Assembly (NCBI RefSeq): GCF_947172395.1
Contig: NC_069102.1
Span: forward strand, 8,276,442-8,340,441
DNA from: Bicyclus anynana
Taxonomy: Eukaryota; Arthropoda; Insecta; Lepidoptera; Nymphalidae
DNA length: 64,000 bases
Direction of reading: 5' to 3'
Shown: positions 1 to 11,949 of the stretch, in pieces
How positions within the stretch are numbered: position 1 is the stretch's first letter
Layout of the letters: each line of letters starts with the position of its first letter
Translations under genes and position numbers: made by a program
Notes under the pieces: model-generated
What the model was told of the DNA's origin: nothing
What the model saw: only the letters and a program-made list of their open reading frames with translations
The model's database searches: none

Positions 1-60
1 AGAAGAAGAAGAAATACTTTATTGCACTCAAAATGACAATAATAATTAGAAACATTTAAA
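1..60 (-). repeat. (AGA)n plus LINE-like 3' tail
   Basis: The window opens with a short AGA repeat followed by an aaatactttattg motif. Short microsatellite tails next to 'ctttatt' or 'catttattt' also occur at 42093 and 56101, and they look like the reverse complement of non-LTR retrotransposon 3' ends. Only the terminus is present, so the family cannot be named. Confidence 0.35.
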
Positions 61-675
61 ATGAATAATTTACACTTATTATAAGCAATCTCTAACAGGC
101 AACTCTTGACGAGATGACTTGCGAAGTAAGAGCGGGAAGATGCAATACATCATGTATAAAATACATCTTGTAAAGCAATTAGTATGTTGAGTTATTAAAA
201 TTATCAAATTAGTTCCAGATAGATTAAATAAAAAAACACAGCGGAACCCTACGTGTGAAAGGCAGTCTCGCACTAACTGATATTATTTTCTGATACCATC
301 AACCATTTTAATACAAACTAGCTTTCGGACGCGAGATCGAAGCAATAAAAACTTGTATAGGATCTATCAAACAGACAGTGAAGACACGCGGACTGCGACC
401 TTCTTTAGGTATTTTGCATACGTGATTTTCTCTGATACACTTTGGGATTTTATCTATTTTTACCCGACTGCAAGAAGGGTAAAAATAAGTTTGGTGTATG
501 TACCAGACTATGGTGTGTTTATAGACTATCTTGCAGGAATCGGAAAAAGGCCGGAAGTATGTATTGCAGTGAAACTTTGCACGCTTTGCACACATATCCC
601 ACTGTATACGGACAAATAAAGACAGAGAAATAATTAAGACGGAAATCTATACTTAATACTTTGATTAAATATACG

Positions 676-874
676 TATATATAATCAAAGACTTAATATT
701 ATAAAGCTGAAGAGTTTGTTTGTTTGAACGCGCTAATCTTAGGAACTACTGGTGCGATTTGAAAAATTCTTTCAGTGTTAGATAGCCCACTTATCGAGGA
801 AGGCTATATGCTATTTTAACCCCGTATACCTACGGGACCGAAACCATGCGGATGAAACCGCGCGGTCAGCTAGT
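676..874 (+). repeat. Dispersed repeat H (Helitron-like, ends CTAGT)
   Basis: About 200 bp running from an 'aatattataaag' start to 'cagctagt'. The same unit recurs at 7162, 11429, 17207, 25816, 32746 (inverted) and 58918. Complete copies end in CTAGT after a GC-rich 'gcgggtgaaaccgcg' segment, which fits non-autonomous Helitron-like ends. The class assignment is an inference from the terminus. Confidence 0.5.
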
Positions 875-1335
875 GGGTAATGTTCCTGAAGAAAACTTCG
901 TGTTAGAAATGTTGAAAGCGACAAATAACTGGAAGATAATCACTGACTTACTGGAGAGAGTCTTGAGAAAAAAGGAAAAAGAAAAGAAAAGGAAAAATAA
1001 GAGAAAAAAAAGAGAAAGACAGACAAGTTAGAGACAACAATTTTTCCCGTGTTAGCCGAAAAAAGTCCGGCACTACCTAAGTCAGCTAAGTGTTCATAAG
1101 GATTTCCCCTTGTGTATACAAAATACACACATACATTCGCTCGAAAAACATTACCCTCCTTCTGACACAGTCGAGTAAAAAAAACCGTCATTAATCAGAC
1201 TAGTTTGAGTAATAAGCGAAAATTAAACCCAGGATCATTCAGAGTATTGATGAAAAACATAATAATTAATAAAACATTTTGTTACTTCACCTCTACAATG
1301 CGGCTTTTTACGACTTCTTATTCTTAGTCTATACA

Positions 1336-1582
1336 TATAAAATCCATATGTTCTCTGATCGATAGAATAATGAAGTTTTACTCAAACTTTACTATTGTAT
1401 TATGCTTACAATTTATGTGGGGTTATATTTTATCCTGTCAGAGCATATCAGATGTCTATCAAAATGCCAGCAACCTCTTACTTTTTTCGGGGCAATTAAA
1501 AATGATAAGCGAAGTATCATGGTATGTTAACGCAGTACTTTTTATACTAGACATTTATTTATTTTTGGAACTTTTTATCTAG
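1336..1582 (+). CDS. Candidate small secreted-protein exon, unrecognised
   Basis: An ATG at 1370 opens a 70-codon frame whose first ~24 residues are hydrophobic and end SCQS, like a signal peptide. A TATAAAA lies at 1336-1342, 34 bp before the ATG, which would leave almost no 5' UTR. A possible donor (gtatgt) follows the codons for EVSW near residue 52, so the gene could continue in an exon I cannot find. No family resemblance is seen. It may be a chance frame in AT-rich DNA. Confidence 0.15.
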
Positions 1583-1674
1583 AATCTAGATGCATGCCAG
1601 CCGTGTGATTCCGGTATTTTACAATTAGACGAATTTTTCGCCTTTAACTCGCCTTATTCGAATTTAACTTTATC

Positions 1675-1760
1675 ACTGTTGAGCATGACTGTGTCTCCTC
1701 TCAGAATGAAAGGGGTCAGACTAATAGTCCACCACACTGGCCCTATGCGGATTGATAAAA
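1675..1760 (-). repeat. SINE2 fragment
   Basis: It matches the 3' part of the SINE2 family (gagcatgactgtgtctcctc, then a 'ccaccacactggccc' block). The tRNA-like head is missing. Confidence 0.6.
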
Positions 1761-1975
1761 TTTAGGTATTAGTTATTTTTTTCAATAACTTTCGTTGTTT
1801 ACTATGGAACTAAATGAAATTAGGTACCTTTGTTCACCTCACGCGCTAGTGACATATCTAATAGTATAAAATCTTTTGGTAAAAGTGATTTATCTATAAG
1901 CACGACCAATATATTTTTTCCCAATATTGACTAAAATCCTTTACGAGAAATGGGACACTAAATCTTGACAAGTGC

Positions 1976-2120
1976 GTTGATGACACTCCCATGATATGCG
2001 GGCGACGGGGGAAAGACTGCGTGGGTGTGAAATCGTGCGTGCGGGTAGTGCATCAGTCGTGGATTTTTCATTCATCGCTACACGCCCCCCGGCCCGCGCG
2101 GACCATCGAAGTGTTACGGA
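1976..2120 (+). repeat. GC-rich repeat D, copy 1
   Basis: About 145 bp, much richer in G+C than its surroundings, starting gttgatgacactcccatg and closing with a 'cggcccgcgcggaccatcg' block. A second copy lies at 20862-20985 in the same orientation. It lacks about 30 bp in the middle and carries scattered substitutions. No tRNA-like boxes, terminal repeats or poly-A are evident. Confidence 0.65.
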
Positions 2121-2199
2121 TGAATTTGAAAAACTATATAGTTCAACGACCGGCAAACCTACAACTGAATTGGATAATATGAATCTGACTTTATAACTG

Positions 2200-3625
2200 T
2201 GAACCTATTAAGGCAAAAAATAGTAAAATTAACTTAAATTAGGGGGTAGGTAAAATTATAGGGAAAATGTGATGAATACCTAGAATTTCCTTGAGTCGTG
2301 ACTTCGAAGAATATCCTATAGACGATTTCAAGTTAAAAGGTTACAACTTTCACTGACTTTACCCATCGCTTGGTGGCAAGTTCATGTATAAATAAACGAT
2401 TTTATTGACTGGTAATAGAATATATTATGACTGCCTTTGGTCCTAACGTGCCTCAGCTTGTTCAAAGGCTCGTTAGGTCCCACGTTTGAGTCTCGGGTCG
2501 ATTCAATAGTTATAATTAGTACCGACATAAATTAGCCTACTTGAGGCTTAGGCCATGGCTGGGTAATATTACCATCTGCCAGTAAAGTCAATGCAATTCG
2601 GTTCTAGATCTAAATCGTTAAACTCCGGGCTTTTTTTTTAAGTTTTAACTGTACTGAGAAAAAAAAAACTCAGTTGTATATGTCAGAAAAAGTACTTGAA
2701 CTTGACAAAAATTAGTGCTACTATTTCATTTAAAGATTAATGACTTGAGCCTTATTCGCACTAGAGTTTTTTTAACGGGCGTTAAAAGAGCGTTCAAATA
2801 TAGCATGAAATTAAATAAAGATCTGATTAAAACGCCTAAAATTTAAAATGTAGCACTGATGTCGAAAAAAAGCTTCGCGGCTAAGCCTTGATGATTACAT
2901 GACTAATGATAGCAAACGTCAGAACGACTACTGCGTTAAATACGTCATCAATCCGCCATTGTTACCCTATTTATAATAGTATTGCATTGCTTGGGAGAGG
3001 ATACTTATTTCGAATGAATTGAAGTAAATTCATAGATTTGTATAATCTAAAATAGTTAAAAAAAATATTTTCTTTTATTTCCGCCATGACTGACCCTGGG
3101 CTCCATATAGTTTTGGACTATCTCCTTTGCACCGTTTTAGCGCGACAGTTTCAAGTACCTACTAATTTGATTAATGTCGACAAGCAAAAAATATTATGAT
3201 TTAATGCATTACTTTATTACCTTGTTAGGAAAGTTGCTTTTTATTGATATTTTGAGTTAATTGTGTCACCATTTTGGCGTAACGGAACAAAATATGCAAA
3301 TGTGCTAACGGGTCTGGAATCTAGACTCCTAGAAACCTAGAGCTATTTAATTATAATATTAATAATACCTACTAAACGTTAAAATATGGTATTGATTAAA
3401 ACCACATGTTATTTGTTACCGCTTAAACGAGTTTTGGAAAGATAAATTGTTTGGTAATTTAGAACTGTAAAGTTGAATGTAATATTTATAACTTTATCAA
3501 CTAAATTCAACAGCTTCAATGTATTTTAGGTATGAAAGCTTATACAGATTTATTTATTTATTTCGTCTGCGAGAAAAGAATTGTAAACTATTTTCATAGA
3601 AGATAAAATGGGTAGACTATTATAA
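2200..3625. other. No recognisable feature
   Basis: AT-rich sequence with no frame, family repeat or RNA gene that I can support. Confidence 0.5.
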
Positions 3626-3629
3626 TAAC

Positions 3630-3932
3630 GACGGCCTCCGTAGTGCAGTAATACAAAACAGAGGTCCTGGGTTCGATTCCCAGCTGCGCCGATTGAGGTT
3701 TTCTTAATTGGTTTAGAAAAAAGGTCTGGCTGGTGGAAGGTTTCGGCCATGGCTAGTTACCACCCTTAACGTACCGCTAAGCGATTTAGCATTCCGGTAC
3801 GATGTCATGTAGAAACCGAAAGGGGTGATTTTCATCCTACTCCTAACTAGTTAGCCCGCTTCCATCTTAGATTGCATCATCACTTACCATCAAGTGAGAT
3901 TGCAGTCAAGGGTTAACTTGTAGACAATTATA
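3630..3932 (+). mobile_element. SINE1 (tRNA-derived), full length, degraded head
   Basis: A tRNA-like head with a B-box-like gggttcgattcccag is followed by the family body: 'ggctggtgg', the 'gttaccaccc' block, 'ccggtacgatgtc' and a 'caagtgagattgcagtcaag' end. Thirteen copies of this family occur in the window. The A box is altered here (gtagtgcagtaatac). Confidence 0.85.
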
Positions 3933-3960
3933 AAAGAAATAACATATCAAGAAAAAGAGA

Positions 3961-4226
3961 GACGTGATAGCTTATGTGGAGATGACCTCTGCCTTCGATT
4001 TGGAGGACATAGGTTCGAATCCGGTCCGGGACATGCAACTCCAAATTTTCAGTTATGTTAATTTTAAGAAATTAAATAACACGTGTCTCAAACGCTGACG
4101 GAAAAACATCATGTGTAAAGTCTGCCAATCCGCATTGGGCCAGCGTGGAGGACTAAGGCCTCTAATTTTTAGAGGAGACTCGTGCTCATTAGTGAGCCGA
4201 ATATGGGTTGTTAAGGATGATGATAT
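3961..4226 (+). mobile_element. SINE2 (tRNA-derived)
   Basis: The head has an A-box-like tgatagctta and a B box ggttcgaatccggtc. The body carries 'cacgtgtctcaaacg', 'aatccgcattgggcc' and a 'gtgagccgaatatggg' end running into GATGAT repeats. Fifteen copies of this family are in the window. Confidence 0.85.
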
Positions 4227-4715
4227 GAAATATTATAGTTATTTGTAAAAAAAGAAGAATATTCAAAACAATGCATGGTTTTATCTATTTGAAAAATATT
4301 AGCGAGAAGTAAATTCTTTAATTAAAATTTCGATTACCTCGCATTAAGATTACGATTCTATACAAAAAGATTAATTACTGACGGGCGTAATAACGCGTGT
4401 TTAATTATAACAATCTTACATAACGCGGTTAACAAACAATTTATATAACGAACGTTCTATACCCGCCGATTAACGATATAGCAACTTGGTGGGTAAATAA
4501 TAAATAATTTATTCAAAACGATACTATATCCGTTTGGACTAGATTTCTTTTGTAGATATGCAAATACAAATCGTAACTTTTTAGTGGTCCGGAACGTAAT
4601 GGTTGCTTATGGGTAGTGACGTTTAAGAAACATAGGTGCATTTTAAAACAGGGATAGGTATTTTTGGACCGTGGTTAGTCTGGAGCTAGAGCGAGTGGTC
4701 ATAATCATCCATCAT

Positions 4716-4860
4716 CAGCGCCGGCCCGAAGTAAATTTTAGAATGGAGCGAGATCCAATTATGGCGCCTCTCCTGTTTCCTCCTAATAAAATGTATTAAG
4801 AGACGAATATCTTAGCCTTCCATGGATTCAAAGTGCGGGTGCCGGGTCCATCGCGTGGTG
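4716..4860 (-). mobile_element. hAT-like MITE F, partial
   Basis: It starts cagcgccggcccgaag, the same terminus as the MITE copy at 39895, and shares the internal 'gcgcctctcctgtttcctcc' stretch with the copies at 28113 and 30035. The far terminus is not found. Confidence 0.6.
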
Positions 4861-4865
4861 GTAGA

Positions 4866-5198
4866 TTTTTTTTTTTTTTTATTGTTTACAAGTTAGCCCT
4901 TGACTACAATCTCACCTGATGGTAAGTGATGATGTAGTCTTTGATGGAAGCGGGCTAACTTGTAAGGAGGAGGATGAAAATCCACACCCCTTTCGGTTTC
5001 TACACAGCATCGTACCGGAACGCTAAATCGCTTGGCCGTACGTCTTTGCCGGTAGGGTGGTAACTAGCCACGGCCGAAGCCTCCCACCAGCCAGACCTGG
5101 ACCAATTAAGAAAATCTCAATCGGCCCAGCCGGGGATCGAACCCAGGACCTCCGTTTTGTAAATCCACCGCGCATACCACTGCGCCACGGAGGCCGTC
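4866..5198 (-). mobile_element. SINE1, full length
   Basis: Reverse orientation: the poly-T tail is at the low-coordinate end and the intact tRNA-like head at the high end (A box tggcgcagtggt, B box gggttcgatcccc on the minus strand). Confidence 0.9.
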
Positions 5199-5212
5199 AA
5201 AAATGGAGTGAT

Positions 5213-5511
5213 CTGTTCTAGCCTAGTGGATATAACCACGCCCTTGGAATCGAAGGCAGAGGTTATATGTTCGAATATGGTCCGGGGCATGCACCTCCAA
5301 CTTTTCAGTTATGTACATTTAAAGGAATTAAATATCACGTGTCTCAAATGGTGAAGGAAAAACATCGTGATCGTGAGGAAATTTGAAACCTGAGAATTTT
5401 CCTAATTATCTACGTGTGTAAATTCTGCCAATCCGCATTGGGTCCGCGTAGTGGACTTTTGGCCTACGCTCGTGCTCAGCAGTGAGCCGAATATAGGATA
5501 ACAATGATGAA
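5213..5511 (+). mobile_element. SINE2
   Basis: Head 'tagcctagtggatat', B-box-like gttcgaatatggtcc, then the family body and a 'gtgagccgaatatagg' end. It sits 15 bp after a SINE1 in the opposite orientation. Confidence 0.85.
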
Positions 5512-5519
5512 GGTTATCT

Positions 5520-6895
5520 GCCGCGCTCGAGTAACTCCAAAATCCCCTCTTTGGATTCCATGCTATAAGTAATTACAAATTCAGGTACGGTTAATAATAG
5601 GTAGGAACGTCTGCTAAATATTTATGTGTGGAATATTTTCAAATAGTATATATTCCTGCGTTTATACAGCGATGTGAATGTTATGTAAATATTTAATTTT
5701 GCCGACAAATCACTTTAATAGTCGGCAATTATGGTTACTCTCACTCGTTTACACCCGATAACGTTTCGTCTGCATTTGCATTTTCTTTCACTGGTACCCA
5801 AAGTGCTGTACTTCGACCCTCTGTGGGTTGAATCCATTTTGACAAAAAAAAACAATAACTGAAAATTGTTTTACTATTCTTAGTGCACAGAGAATTAACT
5901 AAATCTACTCGTACATCATATATACGACTATCGACCATTTGAAATTAAAACACTTAAATAAATTGCATTCTTAAAGATTTCAAACTAAGTTTTTAAGAAT
6001 TAACTTAGCAAATCCCTATGTACCTAAAAGCAAAGTAGATAAATTTGCAAAAAAAATCGGTTGTCTGTAAATTCGGTTTACTGACGATAGTTGAACGTGA
6101 CAACGTCATAAGAAAATACTGATGGAATGGTTGCATTTTCAAAAGAAAATGTTCGTTTTTCTAAAATACTGTTTAACAATCTTCATAGACCAGAATATGC
6201 TTTATTTCTTGTAAAAAAAGTTGGCAACCCTAGAGCGAGGGAACGACGCATGACGTGACCTTTTTTCGAGTGTGCAGCCAGCTCCATCGATTTATAAGAC
6301 GTTGTCACGTCAAAAAACACTCAATATTGGCGATGTACCTACAATAAATTGAATATAAAGAAATAGTAATTTGACTGGCATAACGAAAAACCAAAAAGCA
6401 GAATATGTGCGTAACAAAGTCGGGTAAGTTTCACTCGTAAATTCTGGAATATCGCATAATCTAAATTTTGTCCTACTTTTCTTATGGGAACAGTGACTTA
6501 AATCATTATAAATAAACTGCGACAGTGTCATTATTTAGCGAGGTATGTATGTACCTAACCACCTGTATCGTAAGTTGGGAACCTCTGTCCAAAACTGACT
6601 TTGATATGACAGTGAATCGAGCGTCTGTAATTTTTTTAGCCAGTCAAACTTGACATTGCGATTTGTAATAAGTAATTCTTCCAGTTTTTATAGTGACCTA
6701 GCCTGTTCTTAGTATTTGATAGAGACCTAGAGAGATAGAGATCAAGATCTTTTATCAGACGAATAGGTGTTTATTTGATTTCTAATTTGTTTCTACACAT
6801 TGCACAAGACAAGTTTGAGACAGGGTGCTTATACTTTTCTACGAAGTTTTCTTATTTAGTTATTTAAGGCAAGATATTTAGGTATTTAAGACAAG
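5520..6895. other. No recognisable feature
   Basis: AT-rich sequence without a supported gene or repeat family. Confidence 0.5.
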
Positions 6896-6900
6896 TAGGT

Positions 6901-7121
6901 TTTTTTTTATTCTTTACAAGTTAGCCCTTGACTACAATCTCACCTGATGGTAAGTGATGATGCAGTCTAAGATGGAAGCGGGCTAATTTGTTAGGAGGAG
7001 GATGAAAAATCCACACCCCTTTCGGTTTCTACACGGCATCGTACCGAAACGCTAAATCGCTTGGCGGTATGTCTTTGCCGGTAGGGTGGTAACTAGCCAC
7101 GGCCGAAGCCTCCCACCAGCC
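6901..7121 (-). mobile_element. SINE1, 5'-truncated
   Basis: Poly-T tail and body are present, but the copy stops at 'cccaccagcc', before the tRNA-like head. This is the usual 5' truncation of a retroposed copy. Confidence 0.85.
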
Positions 7122-7161
7122 AAAGGTTGAAAATGAATTACTAAATCTATATTCTATGAGA

Positions 7162-7352
7162 TCTACTAATATTATAAAGAGGTAAAGTTTGTGGTGTTGT
7201 AGGATATCTTTGGATCTACTAAACCGATTTCAGCAATTCTTTTACCACTAGAAAGCCACATTATTTGTTAGTGTCATAGGCTATGTTTTAACCCTATAAT
7301 CTCACGGGATCGGGAACTACGCGGGTGAAAAAGCGACGCATCTGCCACTAAC
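7162..7352 (+). repeat. Dispersed repeat H
   Basis: The 'tctactaatattataaag' start and 'cgggaactacgcgggtg' block match the other H copies. The CTAGT end is mutated or missing. Confidence 0.5.
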
Positions 7353-7727
7353 GTATAAATTAGAACACGTTTCAGTTGCGAGGATATTACCTACTAAGGA
7401 AATGTTTGGAAATATTGATGATTGAATATAAACCAATGAACAATGTTTCATAATTCTACCTTGTGTTTAAATAGAACGAGTAGTTGTAATAGTCAGACTT
7501 ACCTCATTTTTTGACTCACTATTTGTCAGCCTAATTATACTCCTACCATAGGAAGGTGAGAACGCCAAATAAGTTTTATTAGTTAAGACTTCTACATTCC
7601 CCACAGCCTTCTCAAGAGAAGGTTGTTCCAAGAGCCAGAGCCTCAATTGTACAATTAAAAAACCTAATTTTATGATATTTTCTATTTTCTACGGTATTAT
7701 GTAATCCTCAGTATTTTTTTTATTTAT

Positions 7728-8590
7728 TAACCGACTTCCAAAAAGGAGGAGGTTCTACGTTCGGCTGTATGTATGTTTTTTTTTTTTTTTTTTATGTATG
7801 TCCAGCGATAATTCCGTCATTTGTGGACCGATTTTAAAAATTCTTTTTTTGTTTTGAAGGGTTTGATTCCAGGGTGGTCCCATTTTTTTCATGTCAGGAT
7901 CTGATGATGGCATCCTGGAGAAATAGAGGGAAACTTTCGAAAATCGTAGAGAGGGCTAGTGCGTTTGTTAGTGTTTCCATAAGGTATTTTAAACCACTAC
8001 AATTTTATGAAGGTCTGGAGGTAGTCTGATGATGGAGCCGACACACAGACGATGGAACTCGTCAACGATTTACAGCAGGTACCTTTTGTTTGGGCTTGAT
8101 TTATTTGTATTGATGAGAACTTTCCACCTAGATGGGTTGTGACTGTATTAGGGGTTTGGTGATGAAGACGAAGGATAGTTAAGGGAACTCTTCGACGGTT
8201 CACTGTAGCTACCTTGTGTTTTGACTTGATAATTTTGTGTTGATGAGAACTTTCCACCTGGATAGGTTGTGACTGTATTAGAGGTCTGGTGATGAAGATG
8301 AAGGAGAGTTAAGGGAACTCCTCGACGGTTCACAGTAGCTACCTTGTGTTTGGACTTGATAAATTTTATATTGATGAGAACTTTCCACCCATATGGATTG
8401 TGACTGTATAGGGGATCTGGTGATGAAGATGAAGGAGAGTTAAGGGAACTCCTCGACGGTTCACAGTAGCTACCTTGTGTTTGGACTTGATAAATTTTAT
8501 ATTGATGAGAACTTTCCACCCATATAGATTGTGACTGCATAGGGGATCTGGTGATGAAGACGGAGGACAGTCACCTTTCACGTTTTTCTG
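7728..8590 (+). repeat. Composite repeat with ~130-bp tandem array, copy 1
   Basis: It begins 'aaccgacttccaaaaagg' and passes into a tandem array. The phrase gatgagaactttccacc recurs near 8111, 8243, 8373 and 8505, a period of 130-132 bp over about four and a half units. Because the period is close to a multiple of three with few stops, the minus strand shows overlapping 77-130-codon frames, which I regard as by-products. A related array is at 17830-18500. Confidence 0.8.
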
Positions 8591-8770
8591 AATATTCATA
8601 TTACGTGTGGATAAAGGGGGAGTGAAATTTTGTAAATGAGTTAAGATAGTATTTTTAAAATTGGGATTGTAGGTCTTAGATACTTATCATAAGAAAATAA
8701 CGTTTCAACTATTTGCTCATTATGTTTTGTTCACACTCAGTAGGTATGCTAACACTAAAAATTAAAAAAT

Positions 8771-9095
8771 AAAAATTTTAATAAAAAAAATTCAACCGAC
8801 TTCCAACTCAAAAATTAATCTAAACTAAAAAGCAAAAAATAACATCTTACCTATGTGCTACCTTCTGATCAGTTTGAAGGCGGTGCCAATCCTGTGTCAT
8901 GTTTTAATTAAAGCCGTTTCTGAAAGAACCACAGAAATTGTGTAATTTAAACGGCTTGAATTAAAACATCACTGGCTTGGCACCGCCTTCAAACTGATCA
9001 GAAGGTAGCACATAGGTAAGATGTTATTTTTTGCTTTTTAGTTTAGATTAATTTTTGAGTTGGAAGTCGGTTGAATTTTTTTTATTAAAATTTTT
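8771..9095. repeat. Long perfect inverted repeat (119-nt arms)
   Basis: Arms 8771-8889 and 8977-9095 are exact reverse complements as far as I can read. They begin around 'attttaataaaaaaaattc' and include the accgacttccaactc motif. The 87-nt spacer pairs further with mismatches (gttttaattaaagccgttt against its partner). A transcript would fold into a hairpin of about 300 nt. One divergent single arm occurs at 18715-18815. Confidence 0.9.
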
Positions 9096-9099
9096 TATA

Positions 9100-9640
9100 G
9101 ACGAGCACTTGGCTGCAATTATGCTTGACGGTAAGCGATGATGCAGCTTGTGGTGGAACGCGCTTGCCTAGAAGATGCCTATTCACTCTTGATTTGAATA
9201 TACCCATGTACCCGTTTTGGCTGGTGGAAGGCTTCGGCCGTGGCTAGTTACCACCCTACCGACAAAGACGTACCGCCAAGCGATTTAGCGTTCCGGTACG
9301 ATGTCGTGTAGAAACCGAAAGGAGTGTGGATTTCATCCTACTCCTAACAAATTAGCCCGCTTCCATCTAAGATTGCATCATCACTTACCATCAGGTGAGA
9401 TTGTAATCAAGGACTAACTTGTAGAGAATAAAAAAAAAATTGTTGGTGATAGGGAAAACAGAAGCTGAAAGGGTTTCATAACTTCGCAGTGCTCATCAGG
9501 GACGATGAACTGAAACGCTTCGTACGTGTCCAAGGGACATCAAGTACGTATGGATGCAGACCTCTGCGATACCTGGCAGTTTTGTGGTTAAAAGGTGAAG
9601 AAGGAACTAGATCAAAAGTTCCTGGGCGCACGCTCTGAAA
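9100..9640 (+). repeat. Dispersed repeat B, split by a SINE1
   Basis: The first part, 9100-9218 (gcacttggctgcaattatg ... tgcctattcactcttg), and the second, 9441-9640 (gaagctgaaagggtttcat ... ccaagggacatc ... gttcctgggcgcac), are two halves of one repeat interrupted by the SINE1 at 9219-9440. First halves also occur at 15890 and 61565. Confidence 0.6.
9219..9440 (+). mobile_element. SINE1, 5'-truncated, nested in repeat B
   Basis: The body from ggctggtggaaggcttcgg to the A-rich tail is present without a tRNA head. Repeat B resumes directly after the tail. Confidence 0.85.
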
Positions 9641-9962
9641 TAACTTAAAAGACACTTTATTTCAGAGTGTGCCTTTTCACTTAGCTTTGTGCCAACCCTT
9701 TGCAAGATACTCCTAAAGTTTGATATTTAACAATACTTATAGTAGGTAGTGGTTACCCTTAGAACCTGCTATCTTCCAAAGCAACCACAGTCCATAATTG
9801 GCTGCCGTACTTACTATAATAATGAATGTTTGAATGAAAAAATACTTACTATGGTAGGACCATAGGCTCACAACAGCCTTCTGAAAATGAAGAAAGTCTG
9901 GCAATCGCAGATTATCAAATATATAGGCATAAGTATCAAAAACTAATTCTAAGTACATGAAC

Positions 9963-10262
9963 TTTTTTTTTAATCTCACCTGATGGTAAGTGATGAAGTA
10001 ATCGAAGATGGAAGCGGGCTAACTTGTTAAGAGGAGGATGAAAATCCACAACCTTTCGGTTTCTACACGACATCGTGCCGGAACGCTATATCGCTTGGCG
10101 GTACGTCTTTGTCGGTAGTGTGGTAACTAGCCACGACTGAAAACCTCCCACCAGCCAGACCTGGACCAATTAAGAAAACATCAATCGGTCCAACCGGGGA
10201 TCGAATCCAGGACCTCCGTCTTGTAAGTCCACCGCGTATACACTGCGGCCACGGATGCCATC
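9963..10262 (-). mobile_element. SINE1
   Basis: Tail, body and tRNA-like head (B box on the minus strand) are present. Near the tail the copy lacks the block that normally starts 'caagttagcccttgac'. Confidence 0.85.
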
Positions 10263-10290
10263 GAGACTTGACAGAGAAACTTCATTGCAC

Positions 10291-10448
10291 GCCATTGACG
10301 ATCAATTATTCTCACGTTTCCGCAGCACCCACGACTATAACTGATCGTGTATTGGTATTGGTCGCTGCGTGCATGACGGCTCGACTTATGAATCGTCTTA
10401 GCTGCCGATTGCGCTGCAGAATCCTGAGAATAATTGACCGTCAATGGC
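10291..10448. mobile_element. MITE K, copy 1
   Basis: A 158-bp unit with inverted ends: gccattgacgatcaattatt at one end and, at the other, aataattgaccgtcaatggc. The same ends bound the copy at 15680-15830. No target duplication is clear. Confidence 0.7.
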
Positions 10449-11146
10449 TGACTTTATGTTACAAAACAGAGCTAACTCTTAAGTTATACGCGCGGCAAAC
10501 GTGAAAGTTCGCCTTTAAAATTGAGCTTTTTTCGCGAATCGGGTGAATTAGCAATCTCAATCAACGTTAATTGTTAAAATAAACACAGCGGAATCGGTTT
10601 TAGGTACTTTCCAAATTTCTTTGGGGCCATCTATACTTTTATGTTAGTTTTAGTCACTTGTAAAATTCAAATGATGAATTAAACTGTACCGGTTTTGTGT
10701 AACGATACTTTTGGAATCGTTTCTATCTCTTTTTATAGTATCGTGTTAGGCAGAGAAAGATAGAGACGAATTACAGGCTCAAACTGACGAATTATTAAAA
10801 CATCGTCGCAACGTCCACTTACAGGCATTGAAATTTAACAAAATCCCTGTAATTTTTTGTTGGTATTTTCTCATACCAACAAAAAAATTCACGAACATAA
10901 GAGTCTCCTAATACAGAATATTATTTGTATGAAGAAATGAAGATAAGGTTAGTAGGTATTTCCCCATACCAGTTATGACAGATCTTGATCACGTGACCTG
11001 TCGATAGCTAATGTCATTCCTATACATCTTTCTAGTTTTCGAACCGTTAGCGATCGTAGAAAGAGAATCGACGTGCCACTAGGCTAGGGGGGCAGTATTC
11101 AATAGCAGTAGAACTCTTCGTAACCGAACTGGTATGCAGGAATGCA

Positions 11147-11415
11147 TATTTCCGCACTGCTGAGCACGAGTATGTTCTCAGAATGAGAGGGGTTAGGTTA
11201 ATTCCACCACGCTGGCTCAATGCGGATTGGCAGACTTCACACACGTAGAGAATTAGGAAAATTCTCAGATATGCAGGTTTCCTCACGTTGTATTTCCTTC
11301 GCCGTTGGAGACAAGCTTAGACCATTAATAACGGTCTAAGGAGACAAGTGATATTTAGTTTCATACCTGAAAAGTTGGAGGTGCATGCCAAAGGCCGGAT
11401 TCGAACCGGCGATGA
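11147..11415 (-). mobile_element. SINE2
   Basis: Reverse-orientation copy: ctgagcacgag, a 'ccaccacgctggctcaatgc' block and a mutated tRNA-like head near 11400. It carries a short duplication (gagacaag twice) near 11310-11345. Confidence 0.8.
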
Positions 11416-11428
11416 AAACTTGGCATCG

Positions 11429-11618
11429 TCTGTATTATTAAGAGGAAAGATTTGTTTGTTTGCATTGAATAGGCTCTAAAACTACTGAATCGATATCAAA
11501 AATTCTTTCACCCATGGAAAGCTACATTATCAAGGATTAACATAGACAATGTTTTATCCCCGTGTCCCCACGGGAACGGGAACTACGCGGGTGAAACCGC
11601 GACGCGTCGGGTAGTATT
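11429..11618 (+). repeat. Dispersed repeat H
   Basis: The 'ccccacgggaacgggaacta' block and 'gtgaaaccgcgacgcg' end match the family. Confidence 0.5.
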
Positions 11619-11949
11619 AAGTAATGTGGAAACAATTTTTGCAATGTCGATGATTCGTAATGAAACAGTCAATGATTACTTTCACTAGTAACATTTCACA
11701 ACATTGTCCGGCCCAGTTGGTACTGTCGGATGTTGTGATTTACCGAGGCCATGTGGATAACACAATTTGTAAACAATTATTGTAAACTAGCAAACGTCCG
11801 CAAATTCGTCCGCGTGGAATTCCGTTTCTTTTTACGGTTCCGTAACTCAAAAGGAAAAAACCCTCGAGTATATCACTTTGTTGTCTGTCTGTCAATCAAG
11901 ACCCTATACATATTTCGGAAATGCAAGGACATATTAAGTTAAATATACT

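Noticed and set aside
7997..8599. Overlapping 77-130-codon minus-strand frames
   Set aside because: They follow the ~130-bp tandem array and share its period. No protein family is recognisable.
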